A stretch of DNA of 64,000 nucleotides from Isoptericola sp. BMS4 (lineage in GTDB: Bacteria > Actinomycetota > Actinomycetes > Actinomycetales > Cellulomonadaceae), in NCBI RefSeq assembly GCF_011634835.1, contig NZ_SIRP01000001.1, positions 2,232,034 to 2,296,033 of the forward strand, written 5' to 3'. A program made the position numbers and the translations under genes. Positions 53,297 to 63,105 of this stretch are shown in pieces. The stretch's first letter is position 1. The number at the start of each line of letters is the position of its first letter. Below the pieces are notes generated by a model. That model worked only from the letters and a program-made list of their open reading frames with translations, was not told where the DNA came from and searched no databases.

Positions 53297-55048
53297 GTGA
53301 GCGTACGTCGCGTGATGGGAATCGAGACCGAGTACGGCGTGCTGTCCCCGGGACGCCCGCTGGCCAACCCCATGCTGATGAGCTCGCAGGTGGTGATGAC
53401 CTACCGGGCGCTGGCGCCGCGGCCGGGCACCCGGCCCCCGGCGCGCTGGGACTACGACGACGAGGACCCGCTGCAGGACGCACGCGGCTTCCACCTGCAG
53501 CGCGCGTCGGCGCACCCCTCGCTGCTGACCGACGACCCGAGCCGGCCGGCGCCCGCGGGCCCGTCCGCCGACGTGCCGCCCGCCCATGACGGTGCCGGGG
53601 TGCCGGGCGGCACCCCGGCGTCCGCGCGGGTGTCGGCGGCGTCGGGGCCCCGCGAGCGGGGGCGTCGGTCCGAGGCCCGGGCGCAGGAGCCGCAGGAGGT
53701 CGAGCGGCCCGCCGCGGAGGAGTACGACGACCCGAGCGCCGCCAACTGCATCCTCACCAACGGCGCCCGCCTGTACGTCGACCACGCCCACCCCGAGTAC
53801 TCCTCGCCGGAGGTCACGGGTCCTCGTGACGGCGTCCTGTGGGACGTGGCGGGCGAGCGGGTCATGCTCGCGGCCGTGCGCTCCCTCGCGCAGGTGCCCG
53901 GCGGCGAGATCGTGCTCTACAAGAACAACGTCGACGGCAAGGGCGCGAGCTACGGCACGCACGAGAACTACCTGGTAGACCGCCGGCTGGCGTTCTCGAC
54001 GCTGGTGGAGATGCTCACGCCGTTCCTCGTGACGCGGCAGGTCTTCGCCGGCTCGGGCCGCGTGGGCCTCGGCCCGACCGGGGCGGACCCGGGCTTCCAG
54101 ATCTCCCAGCGCGCGGACTACATCGAGGCGGAGGTCGGGCTGGAGACCACGCTGCGGCGCCCGATCGTCAACACCCGCGACGAGCCGCACGCCGACCGGA
54201 CCCGGTGGCGCCGCCTGCACCTCATCCTCGGCGACGCCAACCTCTTCGAGGTCGCCACCTACCTCAAGCTCGGCACGACGTCGCTCGTGCTGTGGGTCGC
54301 CGAGCACCTCGACGAGATCGCGGAGGCGGGCGTGCCCGCACGCGCCGAGCTGGCGGCGCTGCGCCTGGCCGACCCCGTGGGCGACGTGCAGCGGGTCTCC
54401 CGGGACCTCGACCTGGGACGCAGCCTGGAGCTCGCCGACGGCCGGCGCCTGACCGCGCTCGAGATCCAGCAGGCCTACCGGGACGTCGTCGTGCGGTCGG
54501 TGGCGGCGATGGGCGGCGCGGAGGCGTCCGCCGACGCGGAGACGGCCGACGTCCTCGCCCGCTGGGGCTCGGTGCTGGACCGGCTGGCGACGGACCCGGC
54601 CTCCTGCGTCCGCGAGGTCGAGTGGGTGGCCAAGCGCCGCCTGCTGGAGCGCATGCGCAGCCGCGACTCGCTGGAGTGGGACCACCCGCGCCTGCACGCC
54701 CTGGACCTGCAGTGGACCGACGTGCGCCCCGAGCGGGGCGTGTACCACCGCCTCGTCGCGTCCGGCGCGGTGGAGCGGCTCGTGGACGAGACGTCGGTCG
54801 CCGACGCCGTGCACCACCCGCCGGCCGACACGCGCGCCTGGTTCCGCGGCGAGGTGATGGAGCGCTACGCGGACGAGGTGTCGGCGGCGAGCTGGGACTC
54901 CGTGATCTTCGACGTGCCGGGCGCCGCCGCGCTGCAGCGCGTGCCGATGCTCGACCCGGAGCGCGGCACCCGCCGGCACATCGGCGCCCTCCTGGACGCC
55001 AGCCCCGACGCGGCGGCCCTGCTGAAGGCGCTCCGCGGCGAGGAGTGA
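53297..55048 (+). CDS. dop: Pup deamidase/depupylase Dop
   Basis: Dop converts the C-terminal Gln of Pup to Glu and also removes Pup from substrates. The 583-residue carboxylate-amine-ligase-like protein has the nucleotide motif VMGIETEYGVLSPG with Glu10, the catalytic Asp in YVDHAHPEYSSPEV near residue 160, KNNVDGKGASYGTHENYL, and [18 protein letters not shown] Pro/Ala/Arg-rich insertion of about 70 residues (roughly 72-145) occupies the position of the Dop-loop and makes the protein longer than the usual 500 or so. TAGGCT lies six bases before the GTG (leaderless). Confidence 0.95.
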   Translation: MSVRRVMGIETEYGVLSPGRPLANPMLMSSQVVMTYRALAPRPGTRPPARWDYDDEDPLQDARGFHLQRASAHPSLLTDDPSRPAPAGPSADVPPAHDGAGVPGGTPASARVSAASGPRERGRRSEARAQEPQEVERPAAEEYDDPSAANCILTNGARLYVDHAHPEYSSPEVTGPRDGVLWDVAGERVMLAAVRSLAQVPGGEIVLYKNNVDGKGASYGTHENYLVDRRLAFSTLVEMLTPFLVTRQVFAGSGRVGLGPTGADPGFQISQRADYIEAEVGLETTLRRPIVNTRDEPHADRTRWRRLHLILGDANLFEVATYLKLGTTSLVLWVAEHLDEIAEAGVPARAELAALRLADPVGDVQRVSRDLDLGRSLELADGRRLTALEIQQAYRDVVVRSVAAMGGAEASADAETADVLARWGSVLDRLATDPASCVREVEWVAKRRLLERMRSRDSLEWDHPRLHALDLQWTDVRPERGVYHRLVASGAVERLVDETSVADAVHHPPADTRAWFRGEVMERYADEVSAASWDSVIFDVPGAAALQRVPMLDPERGTRRHIGALLDASPDAAALLKALRGEE

Positions 55049-55128
55049 CGATCCGGCAGGGGGGACGGGCCGACGCGTCCCCGTGAGACTGCCGGGCGCG
55101 CTGCGCCACCGCGTGGTGGATTGCGCCC

Positions 55129-55620
55129 ATGAGAACGTCGCCGGCGATGACGCTCGCCCTGGGAGCCCTGCTCGTCGGTGGCGCACCCGGGGTCCCCGCT
55201 TGCCAGTGGGGTCGCCCGGACGACGTCGGCGTCCAGGTCGGCAGTGTCCCGGCCGGCGAGTGGGCGCGTGGGCTACCGGGACTCACGGACGCGGTTCGTG
55301 GCTCCGACATGCTGACGGAGGAGAGCCTCCGGGCGATGGAGGACGCGTCCAGGCTCGTGGAGTCCGGCGAGGATGTCGACGACGACCGGGCGTGCGAGAT
55401 CTTCTCGATGCTGCTCGTGGCCGCCGGGCAGCCCGAGGGCAGCGGATGGACGCTCCGCTACGTCCCGGACCTCGAGGATCCCGCTGCTGTCATGGCGCAG
55501 GCCTGCATCGGTGGGCGCTACCACACGGTGCTCCTGGCGGCCGACGACATCGGCCCCGGGCAGGACGCCGAGGTCGAGGGGCGTGTGCAGCTCGCGCTGC
55601 ACGCGCTGATCGACGGCTGA
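55129..55620 (+). CDS. Unknown secreted protein inserted between dop and pup
   Basis: The 163-residue protein starts MRTSPAMTLALGALLVGGAP, a short export signal. VPAC at 22-25 is a poor lipobox because of the Pro. Further Cys residues occur in RACEIFSMLL near residue 88 and AQACIGGRYHT near 125. The mature part is acidic and mostly helical in pattern (LTEESLRAMEDASRLVESG). No family is recognised. Dop and pup are normally adjacent, so this gene is an intruder. Its codon use looks slightly less GC-extreme than that of its neighbours. No clear ribosome site precedes the ATG. Confidence 0.65.
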   Translation: MRTSPAMTLALGALLVGGAPGVPACQWGRPDDVGVQVGSVPAGEWARGLPGLTDAVRGSDMLTEESLRAMEDASRLVESGEDVDDDRACEIFSMLLVAAGQPEGSGWTLRYVPDLEDPAAVMAQACIGGRYHTVLLAADDIGPGQDAEVEGRVQLALHALIDG

Positions 55621-55745
55621 TCGGTAGGCCTGACGCCGTCGTCCAGGTTCAGCCGTGGGCGCAACCGGGCGGCCGCGAGCCGCTGACCGGCCGCGACACG
55701 CGCCCGCAGGAACGGACACCGGCGCGCGGTGTCGGCAGCAGCGCA

Positions 55746-55751
55746 TAGGCT
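55746..55751 (+). promoter_or_regulatory. -10 hexamer of the pup-prcBA promoter
   Basis: TAGGCT lies 53 bp before the pup ATG, so pup, prcB and prcA probably start here with a leader carrying AAGGAGG. The 184-bp gap 55621-55804 shows nothing else. Confidence 0.6.
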
Positions 55752-55804
55752 GGTCGTTGCGGGGTTCTCACCGAGAGCCCGCAGGTGAGCGAAGGAGGCG
55801 GACC

Positions 55805-56002
55805 ATGGCCGGTCAGGAACGGATCACCCCTCAGCACGAGGACCGCACGCCCGACGACGACGCGGACGCCCCGCCGCCGGCGGCCCCCGCCACGAGCGAG
55901 CGTGACGCCGAGGTGGACTCCCTGCTGGAGGAGATCGACGAGGTGCTCGAGACGAACGCCGAGTCCTTCGTGCGGGGCTTCGTCCAGAAGGGCGGTCAGT
56001 GA
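55805..56002 (+). CDS. pup: Prokaryotic ubiquitin-like protein Pup
   Basis: Pup is the protein tag that marks substrates for Mpa. The 65-residue chain is disordered at its N-terminus (about 1-30, rich in Asp, Pro and Ala) and then carries the conserved Mpa-binding helix VDSLLEEIDEVLETNAESFV. It ends in VQKGGQ. The terminal Gln must be deamidated by Dop before PafA can attach it. The ATG follows an AAGGAGG ribosome site seven or so bases upstream. prcB begins 6 nt after the stop, so the gene is co-transcribed with the proteasome subunits. Confidence 0.97.
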   Translation: MAGQERITPQHEDRTPDDDADAPPPAAPATSERDAEVDSLLEEIDEVLETNAESFVRGFVQKGGQ

Positions 56003-56008
56003 GGCTCC

Positions 56009-56917
56009 ATGACGCACCCTGCTGACACCTCGGGACGGCTCCCGGACGCGTTCCTGCGTCCGGGGTCGTCGTCGTTCGTGGACTTCCTGGCGGACCACGC
56101 GCCGGACCTGCTCCCCGGGCACCGCGGCACGCCCGCGGGCGCCGGGGGAGAGGGCCTCGCGCCGCACGCGACGACCATCGTGGCGCTGACCTTCGGCACC
56201 GACGACGGCGGCCGCGGCGTGATCATGGCGGGCGACCGGCGGGCGACCGCCGGCAACCTCATCGCCAGCCGGGAGATGGAGAAGGTCTTCGCGGCCGACG
56301 CGTACTCGGTGGTCGGCATCGCCGGCTCGGCGGGCGTGGCGGTCGAGCTGGTCCGGCTCTTCCAGCTCGAGCTGGAGCACTACGAGAAGATCGAGGGCTC
56401 GCTGCTGTCCCTGGACGGCAAGGCGAACCGCCTGTCGACGATGATCCGCGGCAACCTGCCCCTGGCCCTGCAGGGCCTCGCGGTCGTGCCGCTGTTCGCG
56501 GGCTACGACCTGGACCGGGGCTACGGGCGCCTGTTCAGCTACGACGTCACCGGCGGCCGGTACGAGGAGCACGACCACCACACGGTGGGATCGGGCTCGG
56601 TGTTCGCCCGCGGCGCCCTGAAGAAGCTGTGGCGCCCCGGGCTCGACGCGGACGGGGCGGTCGGCGTGGCCGTCGAGGCCCTGTACGACGCGGCGGACGA
56701 CGACAGCGCGACCGGGGGCCCGGACACCGTCCGACAGATCTGGCCGGTCGTGACCGTGGTGACGGCCGACGGCGTGCGCCGCGTGGCCGACGACGAGCTG
56801 GCGGCGACGGTCGAGCGGATCGTCGCCGAGCGGGGGGCGGCGCACCGCGCCGCCCACGGTGACCGCCCCGCGGGCGGGACCCGGCCGGAGGGGACCCAGG
56901 GAGGTGCGCGCGCATGA
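56009..56917 (+). CDS. prcB: Proteasome beta subunit PrcB
   Basis: PrcB is the catalytic subunit of the 20S core. The 302-residue precursor has a propeptide of 54 residues ending in LAPHA. Autocleavage exposes Thr55, the N-terminal nucleophile of [13 protein letters not shown]. Supporting residues are the Asp in [11 protein letters not shown] near 76, the Lys in EMEKVFAAD near 90 and [14 protein letters not shown] near 190. The residue before the nucleophile is Ala rather than the common Gly. A Gly/Arg-rich tail follows the core. The stop overlaps prcA as ATGA, giving balanced synthesis of the two subunits. Confidence 0.96.
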   Translation: MTHPADTSGRLPDAFLRPGSSSFVDFLADHAPDLLPGHRGTPAGAGGEGLAPHATTIVALTFGTDDGGRGVIMAGDRRATAGNLIASREMEKVFAADAYSVVGIAGSAGVAVELVRLFQLELEHYEKIEGSLLSLDGKANRLSTMIRGNLPLALQGLAVVPLFAGYDLDRGYGRLFSYDVTGGRYEEHDHHTVGSGSVFARGALKKLWRPGLDADGAVGVAVEALYDAADDDSATGGPDTVRQIWPVVTVVTADGVRRVADDELAATVERIVAERGAAHRAAHGDRPAGGTRPEGTQGGARA

Positions 56918-57636
56918 CCATGCCGTTCTACGTCTCGCCCGAGCAGCTGATGAAGGACCGGGCGGACTTCGCGCGCAAGGGCATCGCCCGCGGCCGCTCC
57001 GTCGTCGTCCTCGGCTACGACGGCGGGATCGCCTTCGCCACGGAGAACCCGTCGCGCGCCCTGCACAAGATCTCGGAGATCTACGACCGCATCGCCTTCG
57101 CGGCCGTCGGCAAGTACAACGAGTTCGAGAACCTGCGTGTCGCGGGCGTGCGCTACGCCGACCTGCGCGGCTACTCCTACGACCGCACGGACGTCACCGC
57201 CCGGGGCCTCGCCAACGCGTACGCGCAGACCCTCGGCACGGTGTTCACCACGGAGTCCAAGCCGCTCGAGGTGGAGCTGGTCGTGGCCGAGGTCGGCGCG
57301 ACGCCCGGCGAGGACCAGGTGTACCGGCTCTCGTACGACGGCTCCGTCGCGGACGAGCACGGCCACGTCGTCATGGGCGGGCAGGCGGAGCAGCTCGGCG
57401 CCCGGGTCACGGAGGCCTGGCACGAGGGCATGTCGCTGTCCGAGGTGCTGCGGCTGGCCGTGCGGACGCTCGGCGCCGTCGGCACGGACGGCTCGCTCGT
57501 CGACCAGGGGTCGGAGCGGGAGATCGCGCCGGCGGGCCTGGAGGTGGCCGTGCTGGAGCGCGCCCGGCCGCGCCGGGCGTTCCGCCGGCTGCACGGGGCG
57601 GCTCTCGCCGAGCTGCTCACCGAGTCCGGGGGCTGA
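56914..57636 (+). CDS. prcA: Proteasome alpha subunit PrcA
   Basis: PrcA forms the outer rings of the 20S core, gates entry and docks Mpa. The 240-residue protein begins [20 protein letters not shown], the gate segment and helix H0, followed by [25 protein letters not shown] and [24 protein letters not shown]. The lysine that binds the ATPase tail is expected in the helix-KISE region. There is no catalytic Thr, as expected for alpha subunits. The C-terminus is short and basic with [11 protein letters not shown]. It is coupled to prcB by a 4-nt overlap and is 64 nt upstream of pafA. Confidence 0.96.
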   Translation: MTMPFYVSPEQLMKDRADFARKGIARGRSVVVLGYDGGIAFATENPSRALHKISEIYDRIAFAAVGKYNEFENLRVAGVRYADLRGYSYDRTDVTARGLANAYAQTLGTVFTTESKPLEVELVVAEVGATPGEDQVYRLSYDGSVADEHGHVVMGGQAEQLGARVTEAWHEGMSLSEVLRLAVRTLGAVGTDGSLVDQGSEREIAPAGLEVAVLERARPRRAFRRLHGAALAELLTESGG

Positions 57637-57700
57637 GCCCGGCAGCAGGGCCCGCGAACCGGTCCCGGCACCGGGGCCGGCCGAGCAGAAAGGGGATGTC

Positions 57701-59062
57701 GTGGACCGCAGGATCTTCGGTCTGGAGACCGAGTACGGCGTGACGTGCGCGGCCGACGACGGCCGCGGCCTGTCCGCGGACGAGGTCGCCCGCTACCTGT
57801 TCCGCAAGGTGGTCGCCTGGGGACGTTCCTCGAACGTCTTCCTGCGCAACGGCTCGCGGCTGTACCTGGACGTCGGGTCCCATCCGGAGTACGCGACGGC
57901 GGAGTGCGACGACATCCACCAGCTCGTCGCCTACGACCGCGGCGGGGAGCGGATCCTCGAGGGCCTCGTCGCCGACGCGCAGCAGCGCCTGGAGCACGAG
58001 GGCCTTGCCGGCAAGGTCCACCTGTTCAAGAACAACACCGACTCGGCGGGCAACTCCTACGGCTGCCACGAGAACTACCTCGTGCGCCGCCAGGGCGACT
58101 TCTCCCGCTTGTCCGAGGTGCTGGTCCCGTTCCTCATCACCCGTCAGGTGCTCACCGGCGCGGGCAAGGTGCTCGCCACGCCCCGCGGCGCCGTGTACTG
58201 CCTGTCGCAGCGCGCGGACCACATCTGGGAGGCCGTGTCCAGCGCCACCACCCGGTCGCGCCCCATCATCAACACCCGCGACGAGCCGCACGCCGACGCG
58301 GAGAGCTACCGCCGGCTGCACGTCATCGTCGGCGACTCGTCGATGGCGGAGCCGACGACGATGCTCAAGGTCGGCGCCACCGACCTGGTGCTGCGGCTCG
58401 TCGAGGCGGGCGTCCCGATGCGCGACCTCACCCTCGAGAACCCGATCCGGGCGATCCGTGAGATCAGCCACGACTCCACCGGAAAGCACCCCGTCCAGCT
58501 CGCCAACGGGCGCACGGCCACCGCCGTGGAGATCCAGTACGAGTACTACCAGCGCGTCCGGGAGCACACCGAGGCCCACGTCGACCAGACCCCGGTCGTC
58601 AAGCAGGTGCTCGACCTGTGGGAGCGCGGGCTGCGGGCCCTCGAGACCGGGGACCTGACCCTCGTCGAGCGGGAGCTCGACTGGGTCATCAAGCTGCGCC
58701 TCGTCGAGCGCTACCAGGCCAAGCACGGCCTCAGCCTCGACGACCCGCGCATCGCCCGCCTCGACCTCGCCTACCACGACATCTCCCGCACGGAGGGGCT
58801 GTACAACCTGCTCGCCGCGCGCGGCATGGTCGACCGGGTGGTGACCGACCTCGAGGTCTTCGAGTCGACCGCGGTGCCGCCGCCCACGACGCGCGCCAAG
58901 CTCCGGGGCGACTTCGTCCGCGCCGCGCAGGAGGCCCGCCGCGACTACACCGTCGACTGGGTGCACCTGAAGCTGAACGACCAGGCGCAGCGCACCGTGC
59001 TGTGCAAGGACCCGTTCCGCAGCGTCGACGAGCGCGTCGAGCGGCTGATCGAGTCGATGTAG
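57701..59062 (+). CDS. pafA: Pup-protein ligase PafA
   Basis: PafA uses ATP to join the C-terminal Glu of Pup to substrate lysines. The 453-residue enzyme shows nucleotide and metal residues at Glu9 in [14 protein letters not shown], catalytic Asp57 in [16 protein letters not shown], then [19 protein letters not shown] and [18 protein letters not shown]. The length equals that of typical PafA, and it lacks the long Dop-loop of its paralogue dop in this locus. The GTG at 57701 follows AAAGGGGA. Read-through of its 3' region would include the large inverted repeat at 59072-59175. Confidence 0.97.
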   Translation: MDRRIFGLETEYGVTCAADDGRGLSADEVARYLFRKVVAWGRSSNVFLRNGSRLYLDVGSHPEYATAECDDIHQLVAYDRGGERILEGLVADAQQRLEHEGLAGKVHLFKNNTDSAGNSYGCHENYLVRRQGDFSRLSEVLVPFLITRQVLTGAGKVLATPRGAVYCLSQRADHIWEAVSSATTRSRPIINTRDEPHADAESYRRLHVIVGDSSMAEPTTMLKVGATDLVLRLVEAGVPMRDLTLENPIRAIREISHDSTGKHPVQLANGRTATAVEIQYEYYQRVREHTEAHVDQTPVVKQVLDLWERGLRALETGDLTLVERELDWVIKLRLVERYQAKHGLSLDDPRIARLDLAYHDISRTEGLYNLLAARGMVDRVVTDLEVFESTAVPPPTTRAKLRGDFVRAAQEARRDYTVDWVHLKLNDQAQRTVLCKDPFRSVDERVERLIESM

Positions 59063-59071
59063 GTAGGTGGG

Positions 59072-59175
59072 GAGCGGGGCCGGGAGGTTCTTCCGCGCAG
59101 GCGCGTTCACGGGCGCTGGGCGCCCTCTACTTCGGGAGGGATACGCCCGCGCGGAAGAACCTTCCGGCCCCGCTC
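59072..59175. repeat. Long inverted repeat just after pafA
   Basis: Arms 59072-59098 and 59149-59175 (containing GGTTCTTCCGCGC) are complementary at 26 of 27 positions, with a 50-nt loop, starting 9 nt after the pafA stop. The exception is G opposite T, a wobble pair in plus-strand RNA. It could end or stabilise the pafA mRNA. Its form, with a partly repeated right half, also resembles a REP/BIME-like element. Confidence 0.8.
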
Positions 59176-59240
59176 GGTGGGTCGCTGGCGCGTGCGTTGG
59201 GCGCCCTCCGCTTCGGGAAAGATACGTCCGCGCGAAGAAC
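59118..59240. repeat. Diverged direct repeat, period 81 bp
   Basis: The segment 59118-59160 (GGGCGCCCTC...GGAAGAAC) recurs at 59199-59240 with five substitutions and a one-base deletion. The repeat includes the right arm start of the 59072 inverted repeat. The whole 301-bp gap 59063-59363 is made of repeats and holds no gene that I can support. Confidence 0.75.
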
Positions 59241-59275
59241 ACGACACCGCGCGACATCGGCCGGTCACGGTGGGA

Positions 59276-59332
<57 letters not shown>

Positions 59333-59363
59333 CGCGAGTGATGGGGCGTGGCAGACTGTCGCG

Positions 59364-60350
59364 GTGCGTCGCCGTCCCTCGCCCCTCCTGGCCGTTCTCG
59401 TCGGCGGGACTCTCGTGCTCGGCGGCTGCGGCTCCTCGGCGCTGGGCGACCTGAGCGCCGCCTCGGAGACGCCGTCGCAGGCGCCGGTCCAGGTGATCGG
59501 CACGGTCGGTGAGCCGCCCGTGCTCGACTACGCCCAGCCGTACGACGTGGCCCAGCCGGGCGCGCGCACGATCTGGCCGGGGGCGGGAGAGCCCGTCACG
59601 GACGGCGAGCCCGTGCTGCTCAACATGTACGCCGAGGACGGCCGGGACGGCAGCGTGATCTCCAGCACGTTCATCGACGCCCCGGCCTGGTACACGATGT
59701 CCCCCGAGTCGCTCGGGGGCAACCTCTACGAGACGCTGCGGGGTCAGCGGGTGGGCGCCCGCCTGCTGCTCGTGGAGGAGGACCAGGGGGTGCCGGTCAT
59801 CCTGGTCATCGACGTCCTGCCCACGCGGGCCTCCGGCACGGCCCGGAAGCCGGCGGAGGGCCTGCCCACGGTGGTGCGCGCGGACGACGGGACGCCGTCG
59901 GTCCGGGTGCCGGGCGACGCGAAGCCGCCCGAGGAGCTGGTCGTGCAGCCGCTCCTGCGCGGCAGCGGGCCGCAGGTGCAGGTCGGCCAGGTGGTGACGA
60001 TCCGCTTCACGGCGGTGCGGTGGGCCGACGGCGACGTGTTCGACTCCACGTGGACGCCCGGGACCCGGCCCCAGTCCGCCACCGTCGGCATCGGCCAGCT
60101 CGTCGACGGCCTCGACCAGGGGCTGGTGGAGCAGACGGTCGGCTCGCAGGTGATGCTCGTGGTGCCTCCCGCGCTGGGCTACGGTGGCACCAGCAGCCTG
60201 CTCGCCGACCAGACCCTCGTCTACGTGGTCGACATCCTCGACGCGCACTACCAGGTGACCGAGGAGGACGCCGTCTCCGGTTCCACGGAGCCGGGCGACG
60301 ACGGCGGCGAGCGACCGTCCGGAGCCACCGAGGAGCAGAACCCCAGATGA
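59364..60350 (+). CDS. FKBP-type peptidyl-prolyl isomerase lipoprotein
   Basis: The 328-residue protein starts [19 protein letters not shown] with lipobox LGGC near residue 22, so it is anchored outside the membrane. The C-terminal FKBP domain (about 200-305) has [24 protein letters not shown] split over two strands, FDSTW, and [18 protein letters not shown]. The first half may be a degenerate second FKBP unit ([20 protein letters not shown]). Proteasome loci commonly carry such a gene after pafA. The GTG is chosen because CAGACT lies six bases upstream. An in-frame start at 59067 would run through the microsatellite and is rejected. The stop overlaps hisF (ATGA). Confidence 0.88.
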   Translation: MRRRPSPLLAVLVGGTLVLGGCGSSALGDLSAASETPSQAPVQVIGTVGEPPVLDYAQPYDVAQPGARTIWPGAGEPVTDGEPVLLNMYAEDGRDGSVISSTFIDAPAWYTMSPESLGGNLYETLRGQRVGARLLLVEEDQGVPVILVIDVLPTRASGTARKPAEGLPTVVRADDGTPSVRVPGDAKPPEELVVQPLLRGSGPQVQVGQVVTIRFTAVRWADGDVFDSTWTPGTRPQSATVGIGQLVDGLDQGLVEQTVGSQVMLVVPPALGYGGTSSLLADQTLVYVVDILDAHYQVTEEDAVSGSTEPGDDGGERPSGATEEQNPR

Positions 60351-61117
60351 CCGTGTCCGTCCGTGTGATCCCGTGCCTCGACGTCGACGCCGGACGAGTC
60401 GTCAAGGGGGTCAACTTCACCAACCTGCGCGACGCCGGTGACCCGGTCGAGCTCGCCGCCCGGTACGACGCCGAGGGCGCCGACGAGGTGACGTTCCTCG
60501 ACGTCTCCGCCTCGTCCGGCGGGCGCGAGACCATGGTCGACGTCGTGCGGCGCACCGCCGAGCAGGTCTTCGTCCCCCTGACCGTCGGCGGGGGAGTGCG
60601 GTCCACCGACGACGTCGACCGCCTGCTGCGCGCCGGTGCGGACAAGGTCGGGGTGAACACCGCCGCGATCGCCCGCCCCGAGCTCGTCGAGGAGATCGCC
60701 GCGCGGTTCGGCCGCCAGGTGCTCACCCTGTCCGTCGATGCCCGCCGCGTCACGGACGGGACGACGACGCCGTCGGGCTACGAGGTCACCACCCACGGCG
60801 GGCGGCGCGGCACCGGCATCGACGCCGTCGAGTGGGCGGAGCGCGTGGCCCGCCTGGGCGCGGGCGAGATCCTGCTGAACTCGATGGACGCCGACGGCAC
60901 CACCTCCGGGTTCGACCTGGAGATGCTGACCGCCGTCCGCGAGCGCGTCGACGTCCCCCTCGTGGCGTCCGGCGGCGCGGGCACGCCCGCCGACTTCGTG
61001 GCCGCGGCCCGCGCCGGCGCCGACGCCGTGCTCGCCGCGAGCGTGTTCCACTTCGGCACCCTGTCGGTCCACGAGGTCAAGGACGCCATGCGCGCCGCCG
61101 GCCTCGAGGTCCGGTGA
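60347..61117 (+). CDS. hisF: Imidazole glycerol phosphate synthase cyclase subunit HisF
   Basis: HisF uses ammonia from HisH to turn PRFAR into imidazole glycerol phosphate and AICAR in histidine synthesis. The 256-residue (beta/alpha)8 barrel begins [17 protein letters not shown] with catalytic Asp11 or its equivalent, and has the second catalytic Asp in TLSVDARRV near residue 130. Phosphate-binding loops are [12 protein letters not shown] and [12 protein letters not shown]. It overlaps both neighbours by 4 nt and no other his gene is near, so it is separated from the usual his cluster in this window. Confidence 0.96.
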   Translation: MTVSVRVIPCLDVDAGRVVKGVNFTNLRDAGDPVELAARYDAEGADEVTFLDVSASSGGRETMVDVVRRTAEQVFVPLTVGGGVRSTDDVDRLLRAGADKVGVNTAAIARPELVEEIAARFGRQVLTLSVDARRVTDGTTTPSGYEVTTHGGRRGTGIDAVEWAERVARLGAGEILLNSMDADGTTSGFDLEMLTAVRERVDVPLVASGGAGTPADFVAAARAGADAVLAASVFHFGTLSVHEVKDAMRAAGLEVR

Positions 61118-63105
61118 CCGCCCCGCGGGGCGGGGACGTCGCACCCGGCGGGGCGCAGGGGGCCGGCCACGGCGTCACCCTGACCGGGTCCCGCCTGCGC
61201 CGCTCCGCCACGCTCGTGGGGCGAGGGCTGCGCGCCGAGCCGCGCCTGTCCGCCCTCGCGGTGGCGGCCTCGGCGCTCTTCGGCGCAGCGACCGTCGCCG
61301 TGAGTCGCGCCGTCGGCTGGGCGACCGACGCCGTCGTGGTCCCCGCGATCGCCGGCGACCCGGCCGCGCGCGAGGAGATCTGGACGGCGGGCCTCGTCCT
61401 CCTGGCCGTGGCCCTGACCCTCGCGCTGAGCGTCGCGGGCCGCCGCATCTGGGCGGCGTACACCACCGCCGGCATCCAGGCGCAGCACCGCCGCGCCGTC
61501 ACCCGGCAGTACCTGCGGCTGCCGATGTCCTGGCACCGTGAGCACCCCGCCGGGCAGCTGCTGTCCAACGCCGGCGCCGACGTCGAGGCCGCGACCGGCG
61601 TGTTCAACCCGCTCCCGTACGCCCTCGGCGTCCTCGTGATGATCGTGGTGGCAGCCGGGATGCTCGTCGCGACCGACCCGTGGCTCGCCCTCGCGGCGCT
61701 CGTCGTCATCCCGGCGGCCGTCGCCGCCAACGTCGTCTTCCAGCGGCACATGTCGCCCGCCGCGACGCGCGCGCAGCAGCTGCGGGCCGAGGTCGCCGAC
61801 GTGGCGCACGAGTCGTTCGAGGCGGCGACGCTCGTCAAGTCCCTCGGCACCGCCGACCGGGAGGTGGGCCGCTTCGCCGAGCGCGCCGACGCCCTGCGGG
61901 CCGCGAACGTGCGGGTGGGCACGGTCCGGGCACTCTTCGACCCGGTCATCGAGCTGCTGCCGAACCTCGGCACCCTGCTCGTGCTCGGCGTCGGCGCCTG
62001 GCGAGCCTCGACCGGCGCCGTCGACACCGGCGACGTCGTCACCGCCGCCTACCTGCTGACCGTCATGGCCGTGCCCGTGCGCGCGTTCGGCTGGGTGCTC
62101 GGCGACCTGCCGCGCGCGCTCGTGGGGTACGACCGGATCGCGCGCGTGCTGGACGCCCGCGGCCAGGTCCGGCCCGGCGACCGGCCCCTGCCGCGGGGCC
62201 CGCGGGGCGCCGCGGTCCGCCTCGCCGGCGTGGGCGTCGACGTCGGCGGCAGCCCGGGCGGGATGGCCGGCACGCCGCCCACCACGGTCCTCGACGACGT
62301 GACGCTGGACGTCCCGGCCGGCGCCACCGTGGCCGTCGTGGGCACCACCGGCTCCGGCAAGAGCACCCTGGTGTCCCTGCTGGCGCGGCTGAGCGACCCC
62401 ACCCGGGGGACCGTCCTGCTCGACGGCGTCGACCTGCGCGATGCGGCGCCCGGCGAGATCCCCGCGCAGGTGGCCCTCGTGGCGCAGCACACGTTCGTCT
62501 TCTCCGACACCGTCCGGGCGAACGTCACCCTCGACGACGACGTCTCCCCCGAGACCGACGCGCGGGTGTGGGAGGCGCTGGCCGCCGCCCGCGTCGACGA
62601 CGTCGTCCGGGCGCTGCCCGGCGGCCTGGACGCGCACCTGGGGGAGCGGGGGGCGAACCTGTCCGGCGGGCAGCGCCAGCGCCTGGCGATCGCCCGGGCC
62701 CTCGTGCGGCGGCCCCGCCTGCTCGTGCTCGACGACGCGACCAGCGCCGTCGACCCTCGGGTGGAGCGGGAGATCCTCGGCGCCGTGTCCGCGGCGGGCG
62801 GCGACGTCGGGCACGACGCGCGGTCGACGACCGTCGTCATGGTCGCCTACCGCATGTCGTCGGTGGCGCTCGCGGACGTCGTCGTGCACCTCGAGTCCGG
62901 CCGCGTGGCGGACGTCGGCACGCACGCGGAGCTGCTCGCCCGCGACGCCGGGTACCGGGAGCTCGCCACCGCCTACGAGCGCGAGACCGCGCGGCGACGG
63001 CGCGAGGCCGCTGACGAGGCCGCCGTGGACGCGTGCGGTGCCGGCGGCGACGGCGCGGTGCCGGCGGGCGCGGCGGCGCCCGACGACGAGGAGGCGAACC
63101 GATGA
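61114..63105 (+). CDS. ABC exporter half-transporter with degenerate ATP site
   Basis: The 663-residue protein joins a six-helix exporter membrane domain (about 30-345) to an ABC ATPase. Walker A is GTTGSGKST near residue 412, the signature LSGGQRQR near 520, and Walker [13 protein letters not shown] near 542. The catalytic Glu after Walker B is Asp, and the switch histidine is Tyr ([10 protein letters not shown]). One ATP site is therefore expected to be inactive, as in heterodimeric exporters such as TM287/288. The partner is the next gene, overlapping by 4 nt. The C-terminal tail is acidic and Ala-rich. The substrate is unknown. Confidence 0.9.
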   Translation: MTAPRGGDVAPGGAQGAGHGVTLTGSRLRRSATLVGRGLRAEPRLSALAVAASALFGAATVAVSRAVGWATDAVVVPAIAGDPAAREEIWTAGLVLLAVALTLALSVAGRRIWAAYTTAGIQAQHRRAVTRQYLRLPMSWHREHPAGQLLSNAGADVEAATGVFNPLPYALGVLVMIVVAAGMLVATDPWLALAALVVIPAAVAANVVFQRHMSPAATRAQQLRAEVADVAHESFEAATLVKSLGTADREVGRFAERADALRAANVRVGTVRALFDPVIELLPNLGTLLVLGVGAWRASTGAVDTGDVVTAAYLLTVMAVPVRAFGWVLGDLPRALVGYDRIARVLDARGQVRPGDRPLPRGPRGAAVRLAGVGVDVGGSPGGMAGTPPTTVLDDVTLDVPAGATVAVVGTTGSGKSTLVSLLARLSDPTRGTVLLDGVDLRDAAPGEIPAQVALVAQHTFVFSDTVRANVTLDDDVSPETDARVWEALAAARVDDVVRALPGGLDAHLGERGANLSGGQRQRLAIARALVRRPRLLVLDDATSAVDPRVEREILGAVSAAGGDVGHDARSTTVVMVAYRMSSVALADVVVHLESGRVADVGTHAELLARDAGYRELATAYERETARRRREAADEAAVDACGAGGDGAVPAGAAAPDDEEANR

